A stretch of 36,699 bases of DNA from an uncultured Eubacteriales bacterium (GTDB lineage Bacteria; Bacillota; Clostridia; Oscillospirales; CAG-272). The stretch spans positions 1 to 36,699 of the forward strand of contig CATYXQ010000014.1 of the NCBI GenBank assembly GCA_958414825.1, given 5' to 3'. The translations under genes were made by a program, and so were the position numbers. Shown in pieces: positions 13,260-21,178 of this stretch (positions within the stretch are counted from its first letter, which is position 1; each line of letters opens with the position of its first letter). The notes under the pieces were generated by a model. The model had not been told where the DNA came from, searched no databases, and saw nothing but the letters and a program-made list of their open reading frames with translations.

Positions 13260-14789
13260 ATGAAAAAACGGGGATGGCCGCGCCGAATCGGACAGCGGCT
13301 TGCGGTGATTCTTTTGCTGCTTTTCCAACTTTTATTTGCCGTATATGCGCTTGTCAGCGGGAGCCTGTATTCGGTATATATACGGTCCGCACTGCGCGTG
13401 ATGAGCTTTGCGGTTGCCGTATTTGTAATTGCAGGACAGGACAAAAGCGCGTATAAACTGACTTGGACAACACTAATTTTATTATTTCCTGCTTTCGGCG
13501 GATTGTTTTATCTTTTATACCGTCTTCAGAGTTCCGCTGTACAGATGCGCCGCAGGCTATCCGCAGCCAAGATTCGTTCACAACAATATCTGACGAATAC
13601 GCATTCCGAGAATTCAGAAGCCTGCGCACAATTTCCGGCATATTGTACGCTGATTTCTTTTCTGGAGCAAAACGCCGGCTACCCCATATACGGCGACTGC
13701 CGCGCCTTGTATCTTTCGCCCGGAGAGAAAAAACTCGAAAAGCTGCTCGAAGAGCTTTCCAAAGCGGAAAAATATATCTTCCTTGAATATTTTATTGTGG
13801 AACCCGGAAAGATGTGGGATTCGGTTTTTGAAATTTTGAAGAATAAGGCGCGTGCCGGAATAGACGTACGTCTGATTTACGATGATTTCGGCTGCTTTTT
13901 TCTTTTACCGAAACGCTTTTCAAAACAAATGGCGGAGGCAGGCATTCGATGCTGTGTCTTCAATCCGTTTCTTCCGGTATTTTCTTCCCTTCAAAATAAC
14001 CGGGATCATCGCAAAATTGTGGTGATTGACGGACGGGTTGCTTTTACAGGCGGAATCAACATAGCCGACGAGTATATCAATGCGCTGGAAAAACACGGAC
14101 ATTGGAAAGATGTTGCCGTTTTTGTATCGGGAAGAGCCGCTTTGAGTTTTGCAATGATGTTTTTGGAAATGTGGTCGGCGCTTACGGGCACACAGGAAAA
14201 TTTAGCGGATTTTTGCCCAGCGGCGAACGAGCAAACCTCGGAATGCGGATTTGTTCAACCCTATGCGGCTTCTCCTCTGGACAGAGAATATATCGCGGCC
14301 GGCGTCTACCTAAGACTGCTTTATGCCGCACATCATTATATTTATATCTGTACACCATATTTGATTTTAGACGAACCAATGATCGGCGCGATAGTTGCCG
14401 CGGCGAAAGGAGGGGTGGATATTCGGATTTTGACGCCCTGTATCGGGGACAAATGGTATGTACACATGACGACGCGCTCCTATTACCGCGAACTGCTTGC
14501 GGCCGGTGTGCGAATTTATGAATATTCGCGCGGTTTTGTCCATGCAAAGACATTTGTTTCAGATGACAGTGTGGCGGCGGTCGGATCCGCCAATCTTGAT
14601 TTTCGCAGCTTATATCTGCATTTTGAATCCGGCGCCTGTTTTTACGGCGGTTCGGTGGTGCGTGCGGTGCGAGACGATTTTCTGCATACGATTTCATGCA
14701 GCCGTGAAATGACGGTCAAAGACTGCCAGGGAAGTTTTGGAAAACGCTTAATTCAGGATTTTCTGCGCGTATTCGCCCCTTTGATGTAA
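13260..14789 (+). CDS. cls: Cardiolipin synthase (phospholipase D family)
   Basis: The 509-residue membrane enzyme joins two phosphatidylglycerol molecules to cardiolipin and glycerol. Two or three N-terminal transmembrane helices lie at about 11-85. Two HKD motifs follow: HRKIVVIDG (about 250-258) and HAKTFVSDD (about 428-436), the latter followed by VGSANLDFRSL. This is the layout of bacterial ClsA. The start ATG follows AAGGAG. The gene is alone between two strong terminators. No clear promoter was identified in 13065-13259. Confidence 0.93.
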   Translation: MKKRGWPRRIGQRLAVILLLLFQLLFAVYALVSGSLYSVYIRSALRVMSFAVAVFVIAGQDKSAYKLTWTTLILLFPAFGGLFYLLYRLQSSAVQMRRRLSAAKIRSQQYLTNTHSENSEACAQFPAYCTLISFLEQNAGYPIYGDCRALYLSPGEKKLEKLLEELSKAEKYIFLEYFIVEPGKMWDSVFEILKNKARAGIDVRLIYDDFGCFFLLPKRFSKQMAEAGIRCCVFNPFLPVFSSLQNNRDHRKIVVIDGRVAFTGGINIADEYINALEKHGHWKDVAVFVSGRAALSFAMMFLEMWSALTGTQENLADFCPAANEQTSECGFVQPYAASPLDREYIAAGVYLRLLYAAHHYIYICTPYLILDEPMIGAIVAAAKGGVDIRILTPCIGDKWYVHMTTRSYYRELLAAGVRIYEYSRGFVHAKTFVSDDSVAAVGSANLDFRSLYLHFESGACFYGGSVVRAVRDDFLHTISCSREMTVKDCQGSFGKRLIQDFLRVFAPLM

Positions 14790-14880
14790 TTGCAAGCGCT
14801 CCGCGCTTCTATATGCTGAAATTTTTATATTTATGGCGCACTGTTGCCGCACGGCTATCGCGCGATTTTTCTATAAAAAC

Positions 14881-14945
14881 AAAGATAAAAAATCAGTCAA
14901 GGGCGGCATAACCGTATCTTGCCCCTTGACCGATTTTTTATCTTT
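14881..14945. terminator. Bidirectional terminator between cls and the methyltransferase island
   Basis: The outer arms (AAAGATAAAAAATC and GATTTTTTATCTTT) and the inner arms (GTCAAGGGC and GCCCCTTGAC) form an extended stem of over 20 bp, with T-runs on both strands. It separates the convergent cls and DUF262-HNH genes. Confidence 0.85.
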
Positions 14946-14960
14946 GCTACTCACAATCAC

Positions 14961-16085
14961 TTAATACTTATCTGTCTTTTTACCGTTGCAATCCTTACAG
15001 AGCATTTGACAATTTTCAGGCGTTGTATGTCCGCCTTTACTCCAAGGTTTGATATGGTCGCCTTCCATTTCATCAAATTCAAAATGTACCTTGCAGATAG
15101 GGCATATCCCCTCTTGTTTGCTATACGCCGCCATTTTATCTCGTTTATCAAAAGCACGCAAATTCAATAGCCGACCAGCGAATGGATCTGTGTCTTTACA
15201 CAACAGAAACTCGTAAATTCCTTTGGACTTTTGCACATCTTCATCTTCGTGTAAACGCTTGACTTCTAATCCCATCACAGAAGAATTATACGCATTGTTG
15301 TGGTAGCTATTGTATAAATAGCACCAATCCACCCCTTTCATATCTGCATAATATTTCGGGAAAATCTTCTCGACCCAATGTATAACATCATGAAAGTATT
15401 GCCATAATTCATCAGCGTCTGCGTCCGATTTATGTAATGCCATATATTCGGTAATATCCTTAATGCCCTGATTATCGCAAATACCTTTTAATGCTTTTTC
15501 AAGAAGCTCTTGGCGGTTTGGGTCTCCTGTGATATATCTGTCCGACAATAATTTTGCGGCGCAATTTCGTTTGGAAAAATAAATTTTTGCGTCCGATAAC
15601 CATTCGCCTGTATAAACGGAATTTCGAAGCTCTTGGTCGGTCAATTTCTCACCGGCAATGTTTACTACCTTAAACCACTCTAATTTTTCCGACTCCTCGC
15701 CCTCACAAATATAGACCATAAATTCATAGTCCATAATTGCATTGTATTTGTCATCCGGCAAAGCGTCCCAATAGTATTTTTGCCCCTCAAGAACAATAGA
15801 AAACTGGTGTTTCAAATATTGCATAACGGACAAAGTTCTTTGCTGACCGTCAAGCACCTCATATTTTTCATCGCCAATCTTTACCCAATACATAACATTC
15901 AAAGGAAATCCTTTGAGAACAGTGTGAATAACGGCCTCAGCTTGCTCATTATTATAGACAAATTCGCGTTGATAGGGTGGTCTTATGGCAAGCCTGCCGG
16001 CATAGGCAAAAACGCCGTCGTCGCCGTTGTCGGAATAACCGTTAAATATATCTTTAACCTTGATTTGTTTCGGCTCTATTCTCAC
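14961..16085 (-). CDS. DUF262-HNH nuclease, partner of EcoRI-family methyltransferase
   Basis: The 374-residue protein has an N-terminal DUF262 (ParB/Srx-like nucleotidase) domain with RPPYQREF (35-42), the hallmark VLDGQQRTL (77-85) and NIAGEKLTDQELRN (142-155). A C-terminal HNH domain carries CPIC (328-331), GDHIKPWSKGG (342-352), Asn358 and CKDC (363-366), a zinc-bound beta-beta-alpha-metal nuclease. The start is GTG behind AGGAGGAGGG, and it overlaps the methyltransferase gene by 32 nt. DUF262 plus HNH is the layout of DNA-targeting effectors such as GmrSD, SspE and BrxU. Here it probably provides the cleavage function of a modification system. Target and cofactor are unknown. Confidence 0.85.
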   Translation of the reverse strand: MRIEPKQIKVKDIFNGYSDNGDDGVFAYAGRLAIRPPYQREFVYNNEQAEAVIHTVLKGFPLNVMYWVKIGDEKYEVLDGQQRTLSVMQYLKHQFSIVLEGQKYYWDALPDDKYNAIMDYEFMVYICEGEESEKLEWFKVVNIAGEKLTDQELRNSVYTGEWLSDAKIYFSKRNCAAKLLSDRYITGDPNRQELLEKALKGICDNQGIKDITEYMALHKSDADADELWQYFHDVIHWVEKIFPKYYADMKGVDWCYLYNSYHNNAYNSSVMGLEVKRLHEDEDVQKSKGIYEFLLCKDTDPFAGRLLNLRAFDKRDKMAAYSKQEGICPICKVHFEFDEMEGDHIKPWSKGGHTTPENCQMLCKDCNGKKTDKY

Positions 16086-17208
16086 GGTTTACCCTCCTCC
16101 TGATTAAAATTCTCTTAAAGGTATTTTTCGCATTCCCGCTTGGATCATAATATACAAGGCTTGTCATATTTGCAGTATAATGTCCTTTTCCGCCTTGCGT
16201 ACGATATTTTTCAATCCATTCTTCGCCGATTCTTCCGATTCCAATTTCATCAGAGCCGTATTTCCCCGTATAATCAGCACAACCGACAATTTCAAACTGC
16301 TCTGGATTGTATTTATCCAAAAATGTTACGGGAACGCCCATATCCTCAAAATAATCGCATGGAATATCCGAGGTTTTGTCAACATTAATTGCATTATAAT
16401 TATCATATTTCGGATAATCTTCTTCGTTTCCGTAATAACGCTTGAACAACACTAATTCTTCGTGTCGCTTGGAATGGTCGAGATTTGTAAACCAAATACT
16501 TGGAACATTGATTAATTTTTGCCCATCGACTACTTTCTCAGTTTTCCCCTCATAATCAGCATAAAACCACATTCCTCCTGCAAAACCTCTGTAACCTGTC
16601 CATATCTTATTATCCTTTATCAACGGGAAAATTTCTTTATATGTAATAGCATTTTTATTTCCAATGATTATAAATTTCTTGTCATACTCCATAAGCTGCG
16701 CAACATACTCTCGGAAAAGACTAAACGGAGGATTTGTAACGACAATATCCGCCAGCTTTAGATATTCGATACATTCCTCCGAACGAAAATCGCCATCGCC
16801 TTTTAATTTTTTTACGCCGCGGTTTTGAGATTTCAAAAGAGCGTCAATATCTGCATCAGAAACACCTCGCCCGTTTGCCATTGGCACTTCTTTAATATCC
16901 ATAACATAGCCGTTTCCCTGTACGACTGGCTCGTCCATCAAGTCAAAAAACGTAAGCTGCTGTCCGACAACGGGCGAAGTGCTGTATGAAGTACAAATTA
17001 GTCTCTTTAAGCCAAGATAATTAAAATTTCGCAGAAAGAATTTGCAGAAATTGCTTTCAAAAGGGTCGTCGCAGTTGCAGAAAACGATTTTTCCTCGAAA
17101 ATGTCTTTCATAATGATTCAGTTCGTTTTGAATATCTTCATACTGCGTATAAAATTCGTCCTTTTTATCGTTCTTTGCTTTCGATAAGCCTGCGTTTTTA
17201 GCCATCAT
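16054..17208 (-). CDS. Adenine-specific DNA methyltransferase, EcoRI family
   Basis: The 384-residue product starts with KKDEFYTQYEDIQNEL and has CNCDDPFESNF (about 44-54), the SAM-binding-like segment of this family, and the catalytic motif IVVTNPPFSLF (about 155-165), which marks N6-adenine methylation. M.EcoRI, the named member, methylates GAATTC; the specificity here may differ. I chose the ATG at 17208, 5 nt after GGAGG. The TTG at 17211 is too close to the site. The gene is upstream of, and overlaps, the DUF262-HNH gene. No EcoRI-type endonuclease is present. Base use is visibly more AT-rich than in the flanking genes, as often seen in acquired defence genes. Confidence 0.87.
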   Translation of the reverse strand: MMAKNAGLSKAKNDKKDEFYTQYEDIQNELNHYERHFRGKIVFCNCDDPFESNFCKFFLRNFNYLGLKRLICTSYSTSPVVGQQLTFFDLMDEPVVQGNGYVMDIKEVPMANGRGVSDADIDALLKSQNRGVKKLKGDGDFRSEECIEYLKLADIVVTNPPFSLFREYVAQLMEYDKKFIIIGNKNAITYKEIFPLIKDNKIWTGYRGFAGGMWFYADYEGKTEKVVDGQKLINVPSIWFTNLDHSKRHEELVLFKRYYGNEEDYPKYDNYNAINVDKTSDIPCDYFEDMGVPVTFLDKYNPEQFEIVGCADYTGKYGSDEIGIGRIGEEWIEKYRTQGGKGHYTANMTSLVYYDPSGNAKNTFKRILIRRRVNRENRAETNQG

Positions 17209-17334
17209 CAATTCCTCCGTTAATCTTCTGCGAATATTTCAACATTATCATTAACACCTATGGAAAAATGCCGAGAAACAAAATCCACGCACCTATAAAA
17301 CATTTTACCAAAGCAACTTCAAAAAAGGTTGAAA

Positions 17335-17748
17335 TCAAGTCCGATCAAATCCTTTGAAACGAGTCCCCTGAAACGTAAGGCGCCCAGTGTCTCCCTCAAT
17401 CAGAAAACCGTACTCCTCACCGCTCATGGAAAGTTCCATGCGGTCGCCGCTTTCCACCTCAAAGGTAACATAATAAGAGGACGACGCGGACGTATGCCCC
17501 ACGCTCCCGCTGCCATGATGGTGATGCGAAGTGCTGACATTTACCCGTTTCGCCACAACCGTAGCCACAACGGTCAGCACCGGCGAATGGTTGTTCCGAT
17601 TCCATCGCTTGATTCCGCCGGCAAAAACAACAATAAATACGACAAGGATAACGCAAAACAGTATGCCGAACAAAATCGGAAACACGTTAAACATAAAATC
17701 CATTCCGCCGAAACACGCTGTATCGACGCCTAAATAATCAAAGTTCAT
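17335..17748 (-). CDS. DUF2500 domain-containing membrane protein
   Basis: The 137-residue protein has an N-terminal membrane segment (about 20-43) and an extracytoplasmic DUF2500 domain. Typical parts are VVAKRVNVS, a His/Ser-rich linker (STSHHHHGSGSVG, about 73-85), YYVTFEVESGDRMEL and GDTGRLTFQGTRFKGF. The family function is unknown. It begins 18 nt after the stop of the frameshifted flavin reductase and is likely cotranscribed with it. No clear terminator follows its stop. Confidence 0.85.
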   Translation of the reverse strand: MNFDYLGVDTACFGGMDFMFNVFPILFGILFCVILVVFIVVFAGGIKRWNRNNHSPVLTVVATVVAKRVNVSTSHHHHGSGSVGHTSASSSYYVTFEVESGDRMELSMSGEEYGFLIEGDTGRLTFQGTRFKGFDRT

Positions 17749-17766
17749 GTGACATCCTTTCCCGGC

Positions 17767-18418
17767 TTACTTTTTGCCGCCCGTCTTTATAAAACTTTTC
17801 ATGCGCGCTGTTCCGCCACGAACAGCAGACGCGCTTCCCTGTCTCACAGTATGCGATGATTTTTTTCCAGTCGCCGAAAAGCCAAAACGGCCGATGCGGC
17901 GACCCAGTTCAAAATATTCGCCGTGTGCAAATGCCGCAAGATGCGCGCGCAAGATCCAGTTTCCCGTTTTTGTCCAAAAGCGCCTCCTCCACGTCTGTGG
18001 CTACAATATCCGCAAGCAGCAAAACATGCGTTCCAAGTTCCCTTTGTTCGATCACCCGGCATTCCAGGCTAAGCGGACTCTCGCCGAGAAGCGGCGCAGA
18101 AATTTGACTGGCCGGTACCTTAGTCAAATTACATTTTTTAAATTTATCAACTTTTCTCCCGGTATAGATGCCGCAGTAATCCACTGTGCGAACCATATCC
18201 GCACTGGTCAGATTGATTGCGAACTCGCCGTTCTGTCGAATCAGTTCAAAGCTATAACGGCTTTTGCGCAATGAAATATATGTTTTCGGCGGAATTGTAT
18301 TGACAATCCCCGTCCATGCCACGGTCGCTATGTTCGCCTCGTCCATTGTACCCGATGTGACAAGCACCGCCGGCAAAGGCGCCAAAAGCGCGCCGCCTTT
18401 CCAAATCTGTTTTGCCAT
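17767..18418 (-). pseudogene. Flavin reductase family protein, frameshifted in a GC-repeat
   Basis: The first frame runs 18418 to 17909 (169 codons) and matches the FMN-binding flavin reductase/DIM6 family: TVAWTGIVNTIPPKTYIS, GEFAINLTS and VDKFKKCNL. After DLARA it goes off-family and stops. The expected continuation HLAAFAHGEYFELGRRIGRF is present in another frame, down to 17767. The junction is (GC)4 followed by AT, where (GC)5 would restore the frame (about 17950-17958). The result is one gene with a 2-bp loss, real or a sequencing or assembly error. The C-terminal tail beyond GRFGFSATGKK is about 30 residues longer than usual and basic. Confidence 0.85.
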
Positions 18419-18447
18419 TTGCTCCCCCTTTTCTGAAATCCGTATTT

Positions 18448-18476
18448 ATTGTACACAGCAAACAGAAAATTGTCAA
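18448..18476 (-). promoter_or_regulatory. Sigma-A promoter of flavin reductase/DUF2500
   Basis: On the minus strand TTGACA (18476-18471), 17 bp, and TACAAT (18453-18448), about 30 bp before the start codon; an AGGGGGAG ribosome binding site follows. An intact promoter suggests the frameshift is recent or is an artefact. Confidence 0.8.
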
Positions 18477-18557
18477 TCCGTATTTCACCGCATTTTCACC
18501 TGCAGACTATATAATCTTCTTATTGCCGTGTTATTCTATATAACTGGGAGTGATATT

Positions 18558-18971
18558 ATGTTTCGCAGACTGCTTGACCGATTCAATCGGTTTATGTACG
18601 GCAGATATGGCGCGGACCCGCTTTATTACACGCTGCTGATCGTTTTTTTAGTACTCGGTTTCATCAACACATTTGTACATTCTTACATTTTGCTGATTGC
18701 GGCGGACGCCTTTTTTATCTGGGCGCTCTTTCGCTACTTTTCCAAAAACATTTACCAGCGCCGCGAAGAAAATCGAAAATTTCTCAGTATCCTTGCCAAA
18801 ATCAAAAGCTTTTTCAAACTGACCCGCGACAGGATTCGGGATCGCAAAGTCTGTCGGTACCGGAAATGCCGGTATTGTAAGTCCATTCTCCGGCTGCCGA
18901 TACGCCGCGGGAATCACTCTGTGCGCTGCCCGCGCTGCCAAAAAAGCTTCAGTGTGCATATTTGGTTTTAA
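18558..18971 (+). CDS. Membrane protein with C-terminal zinc ribbon
   Basis: The 137-residue protein has two hydrophobic helices (about 23-45 and 47-63), a basic linker, and a C-terminal CRYCKS...CPRCQKSF pair of CxxC motifs (about 105-130) that should hold one zinc. The ATG at 18558 lies near a GGGAG ribosome binding site; the open frame continues upstream but overlaps the divergent gene. Similar small zinc-ribbon membrane proteins are common in Clostridia, and their function is unknown. A TATAAT box at 18510-18515 may belong to its promoter; no good -35 was seen. Confidence 0.7.
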   Translation: MFRRLLDRFNRFMYGRYGADPLYYTLLIVFLVLGFINTFVHSYILLIAADAFFIWALFRYFSKNIYQRREENRKFLSILAKIKSFFKLTRDRIRDRKVCRYRKCRYCKSILRLPIRRGNHSVRCPRCQKSFSVHIWF

Positions 18972-19009
18972 TCCAAAGCGACGTATTGCTAAAACACGAA
19001 TCTGTGCTA

Positions 19010-19046
19010 AAAAACGGCTGTTCGAAAAAATCGAAAAGCCGTTTTT
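19010..19046. terminator. Bidirectional terminator
   Basis: AAAAACGGCT (19010-19019) pairs with AGCCGTTTTT (19037-19046), with T-rich 3' sides on both strands. It lies between the zinc-ribbon gene and the end of the BMP/nup operon. Confidence 0.85.
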
Positions 19047-19067
19047 AATTTTATAAAATGCCCGTTT

Positions 19068-20060
19068 TTACCGCTCTTCGCGGAAATAGGCAAGACCGAG
19101 ACTCTGCGGCGGCTGGCTCTCCCGCTTTTTGCGGAAGCTGGTCACAATCAAGACAACGATAGTTACCACATAAGGCACCATACGGACAAGATCGGTCATA
19201 TAATTTGTAATCTTAAAGCCTAAAATATTGGGCAAATACTGATACAACCAATAAAGCATACCGAAAAGATACGCACCCCAAATCGCGTTAACCGGCCTCC
19301 AAACCGTAAAGATAACCAGCGCAACCGCCAGCCAGCCAAGCGCCTCAATCTCCCCGGACGTCGCCCAAATGCCGCTATTGAAATCCAGCACATAATAAAG
19401 TCCGCCGAGACCGGAAATTCCGGCGCCGAGACAGGTAGCCAGATATTTATATTTAACTACACTGATCCCCGCAGCATCCGCCGTCGCCGGATTTTCGCCA
19501 ACCGCGCGCAGATTCAGGCCTACGCGAGTACGATTTAAAACAAAGCGCAAAATTACGGCAAGCAAAATCGCGGCATACGCCAAAAAGCCATAAGAAAACA
19601 CAGTCTGTCCGATAAAGCCGAGAGAAGAAAGATACGGGATTTTTGCGGTGAATACCGTATTGGCAAAATCCGCCTTAACCGCCGTTCCTCCGTTTAAAAT
19701 CATTACACCGAAGAAATTGGCCACGCCCATGCCGAATGTCGTGAGCGCAAGACCAGTCACATTCTGATTGGCGCGCAGCGTGATCGTCAAAAAGCTGAAA
19801 ATCAATCCGCCAAACGCCGCAGCCAGAAATCCGCATGAAATCGCAATCAAAATACAAAGCGCCGCGTTCGGCTTTGCAACCAGTTCCTCATAATAATATG
19901 CGCCTGCAAACCCCGCAAAGCCGCCGAGATACATAATTCCGGGCACGCCCAGATTTAAATTTCCCGATTTTTCGGTAATGGTTTCACCCATGCAGCCATA
20001 CATGATAATGGTTCCGAACGACACGGCGCGCAAAATCCAAGCTACCAGATTTTCAATCAT
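19068..20060 (-). CDS. Nucleoside ABC transporter permease (NupQ/YufQ-like)
   Basis: The 330-residue membrane protein belongs to the BPD_transp_2 permeases of BMP-type importers. The N-terminus carries GTIIMYGCMGETITEKSGNLNLGVPGIMYLG, with the family motif GE..TEKSG..NLG..G. A later segment, VGENPATADAAGISVVKYKY (about 187-206), forms the coupling loop. It is the last gene of the operon, and its start overlaps the stop of the preceding permease gene by 4 nt (ATGA). With its neighbour it forms the heterodimeric channel. Confidence 0.9.
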   Translation of the reverse strand: MIENLVAWILRAVSFGTIIMYGCMGETITEKSGNLNLGVPGIMYLGGFAGFAGAYYYEELVAKPNAALCILIAISCGFLAAAFGGLIFSFLTITLRANQNVTGLALTTFGMGVANFFGVMILNGGTAVKADFANTVFTAKIPYLSSLGFIGQTVFSYGFLAYAAILLAVILRFVLNRTRVGLNLRAVGENPATADAAGISVVKYKYLATCLGAGISGLGGLYYVLDFNSGIWATSGEIEALGWLAVALVIFTVWRPVNAIWGAYLFGMLYWLYQYLPNILGFKITNYMTDLVRMVPYVVTIVVLIVTSFRKKRESQPPQSLGLAYFREER

Positions 20061-21178
20061 GACCGCACCTCTTTCGCTCCGTGCTGTTTGCCGCGGAAAA
20101 TAATCTTATAATTAATAAAAAATTCGCTGCCGAGAATAAAGAACAGTATAATGCCGGTTACAATATCCGACGCAAATTCGTTCAGCTTAAAGTCAGACGC
20201 GATCTGCTCTGCACCGTTGCCGAGGAACGTCAAAATAAACGAAATCAGCGCCATATAAAACGTATTGAATTTTGCAAGCCAGGCAACAATAATCGCCGTA
20301 AAGCCGGTTCCCCCCGCCGTTGTAGTCGAGATTGCGTAATCACGCCCCGCAACAATTAAAAATCCACAAATTCCGCAGATAGCACCCGAAATCAGCATCG
20401 TACGAATCATAACTTTCCGCACATTGATTCCCGCATACCGCGCTGTATTCTCGCTTTCGCCGACGACGGAAATTTCATACCCATGCTTGCTGTATCGCAA
20501 ATACAAAAACATCAACAGCATCAAAACAGCTACCACGATGATGTTGATTGTAAACGTATACCCGAAAATTTTCGGGAACCATCCTGCATGGGTCGTCTGA
20601 TTGATCTGTCCCATTGAAGAATTCTGACCGCGCATAATGTTGGTAAAGCAAGCCACGATCTGAATCGCCACATAATTCATCATCAATGTGAACAGCGTCT
20701 CGTTCGTATTCCATTTGGATTTACAAAACGCCGGGAAAAACGCCCACAGCGCGCCTGCAAAAATACTGAAGAACGCCATGGCCGTATAAAGCTGCCATGC
20801 GGGAACCCGATTGCCGAAATAAATCATACAGATGGCAGACGCAAGCGCCCCCATCAGGATCTGCCCTTCGCCGCCGATATTCCAAAAGCGCATTTTAAAC
20901 GCGGGCGCAAGCGCAATACCCACGCAAAGCAGCGTAGACATGTCGCGCAGCGTGGTAAAAATCTTCCGCTTTGAACCAAATGAACCTTTGAACATCGTTT
21001 TGTAGACTTCAATCGGATTCAGCCCAGTCACAAAATACAGGAAAAGCGCCGCAACCACGAGTGCCAACAGCACCGCAAGGACACGCACCGCCATCTTTTT
21101 CCAGAAAGGAACCGCGTCGCGGCGGGCCAACCGAATAAAAGGTTCGCGATGTGATGCTTCAGTGACCGTTTTCGTCAT
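20057..21178 (-). CDS. Nucleoside ABC transporter permease (NupP/YufP-like)
   Basis: The 373-residue membrane protein is the larger permease of the importer. Visible parts are PIEVYKTMFKGSFGSKRKIFTTLRDMSTLLCVGIALAPAFKMRFWNIGGEGQILMGA (NIGGEGQ is the hallmark) and the coupling loop VGESENTARYAGINVRKV. A long N-terminal cytoplasmic tail precedes the first helix at about residue 30. It overlaps the ATPase gene by 20 nt and the next permease gene by 4 nt, a tight operon arrangement. Confidence 0.9.
   Translation of the reverse strand: MTKTVTEASHREPFIRLARRDAVPFWKKMAVRVLAVLLALVVAALFLYFVTGLNPIEVYKTMFKGSFGSKRKIFTTLRDMSTLLCVGIALAPAFKMRFWNIGGEGQILMGALASAICMIYFGNRVPAWQLYTAMAFFSIFAGALWAFFPAFCKSKWNTNETLFTLMMNYVAIQIVACFTNIMRGQNSSMGQINQTTHAGWFPKIFGYTFTINIIVVAVLMLLMFLYLRYSKHGYEISVVGESENTARYAGINVRKVMIRTMLISGAICGICGFLIVAGRDYAISTTTAGGTGFTAIIVAWLAKFNTFYMALISFILTFLGNGAEQIASDFKLNEFASDIVTGIILFFILGSEFFINYKIIFRGKQHGAKEVRS

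Noticed and set aside
18264..18557. Upstream extension of the zinc-ribbon gene
   Set aside because: It overlaps the divergent flavin reductase gene and its promoter; a start at 18558 is better placed.
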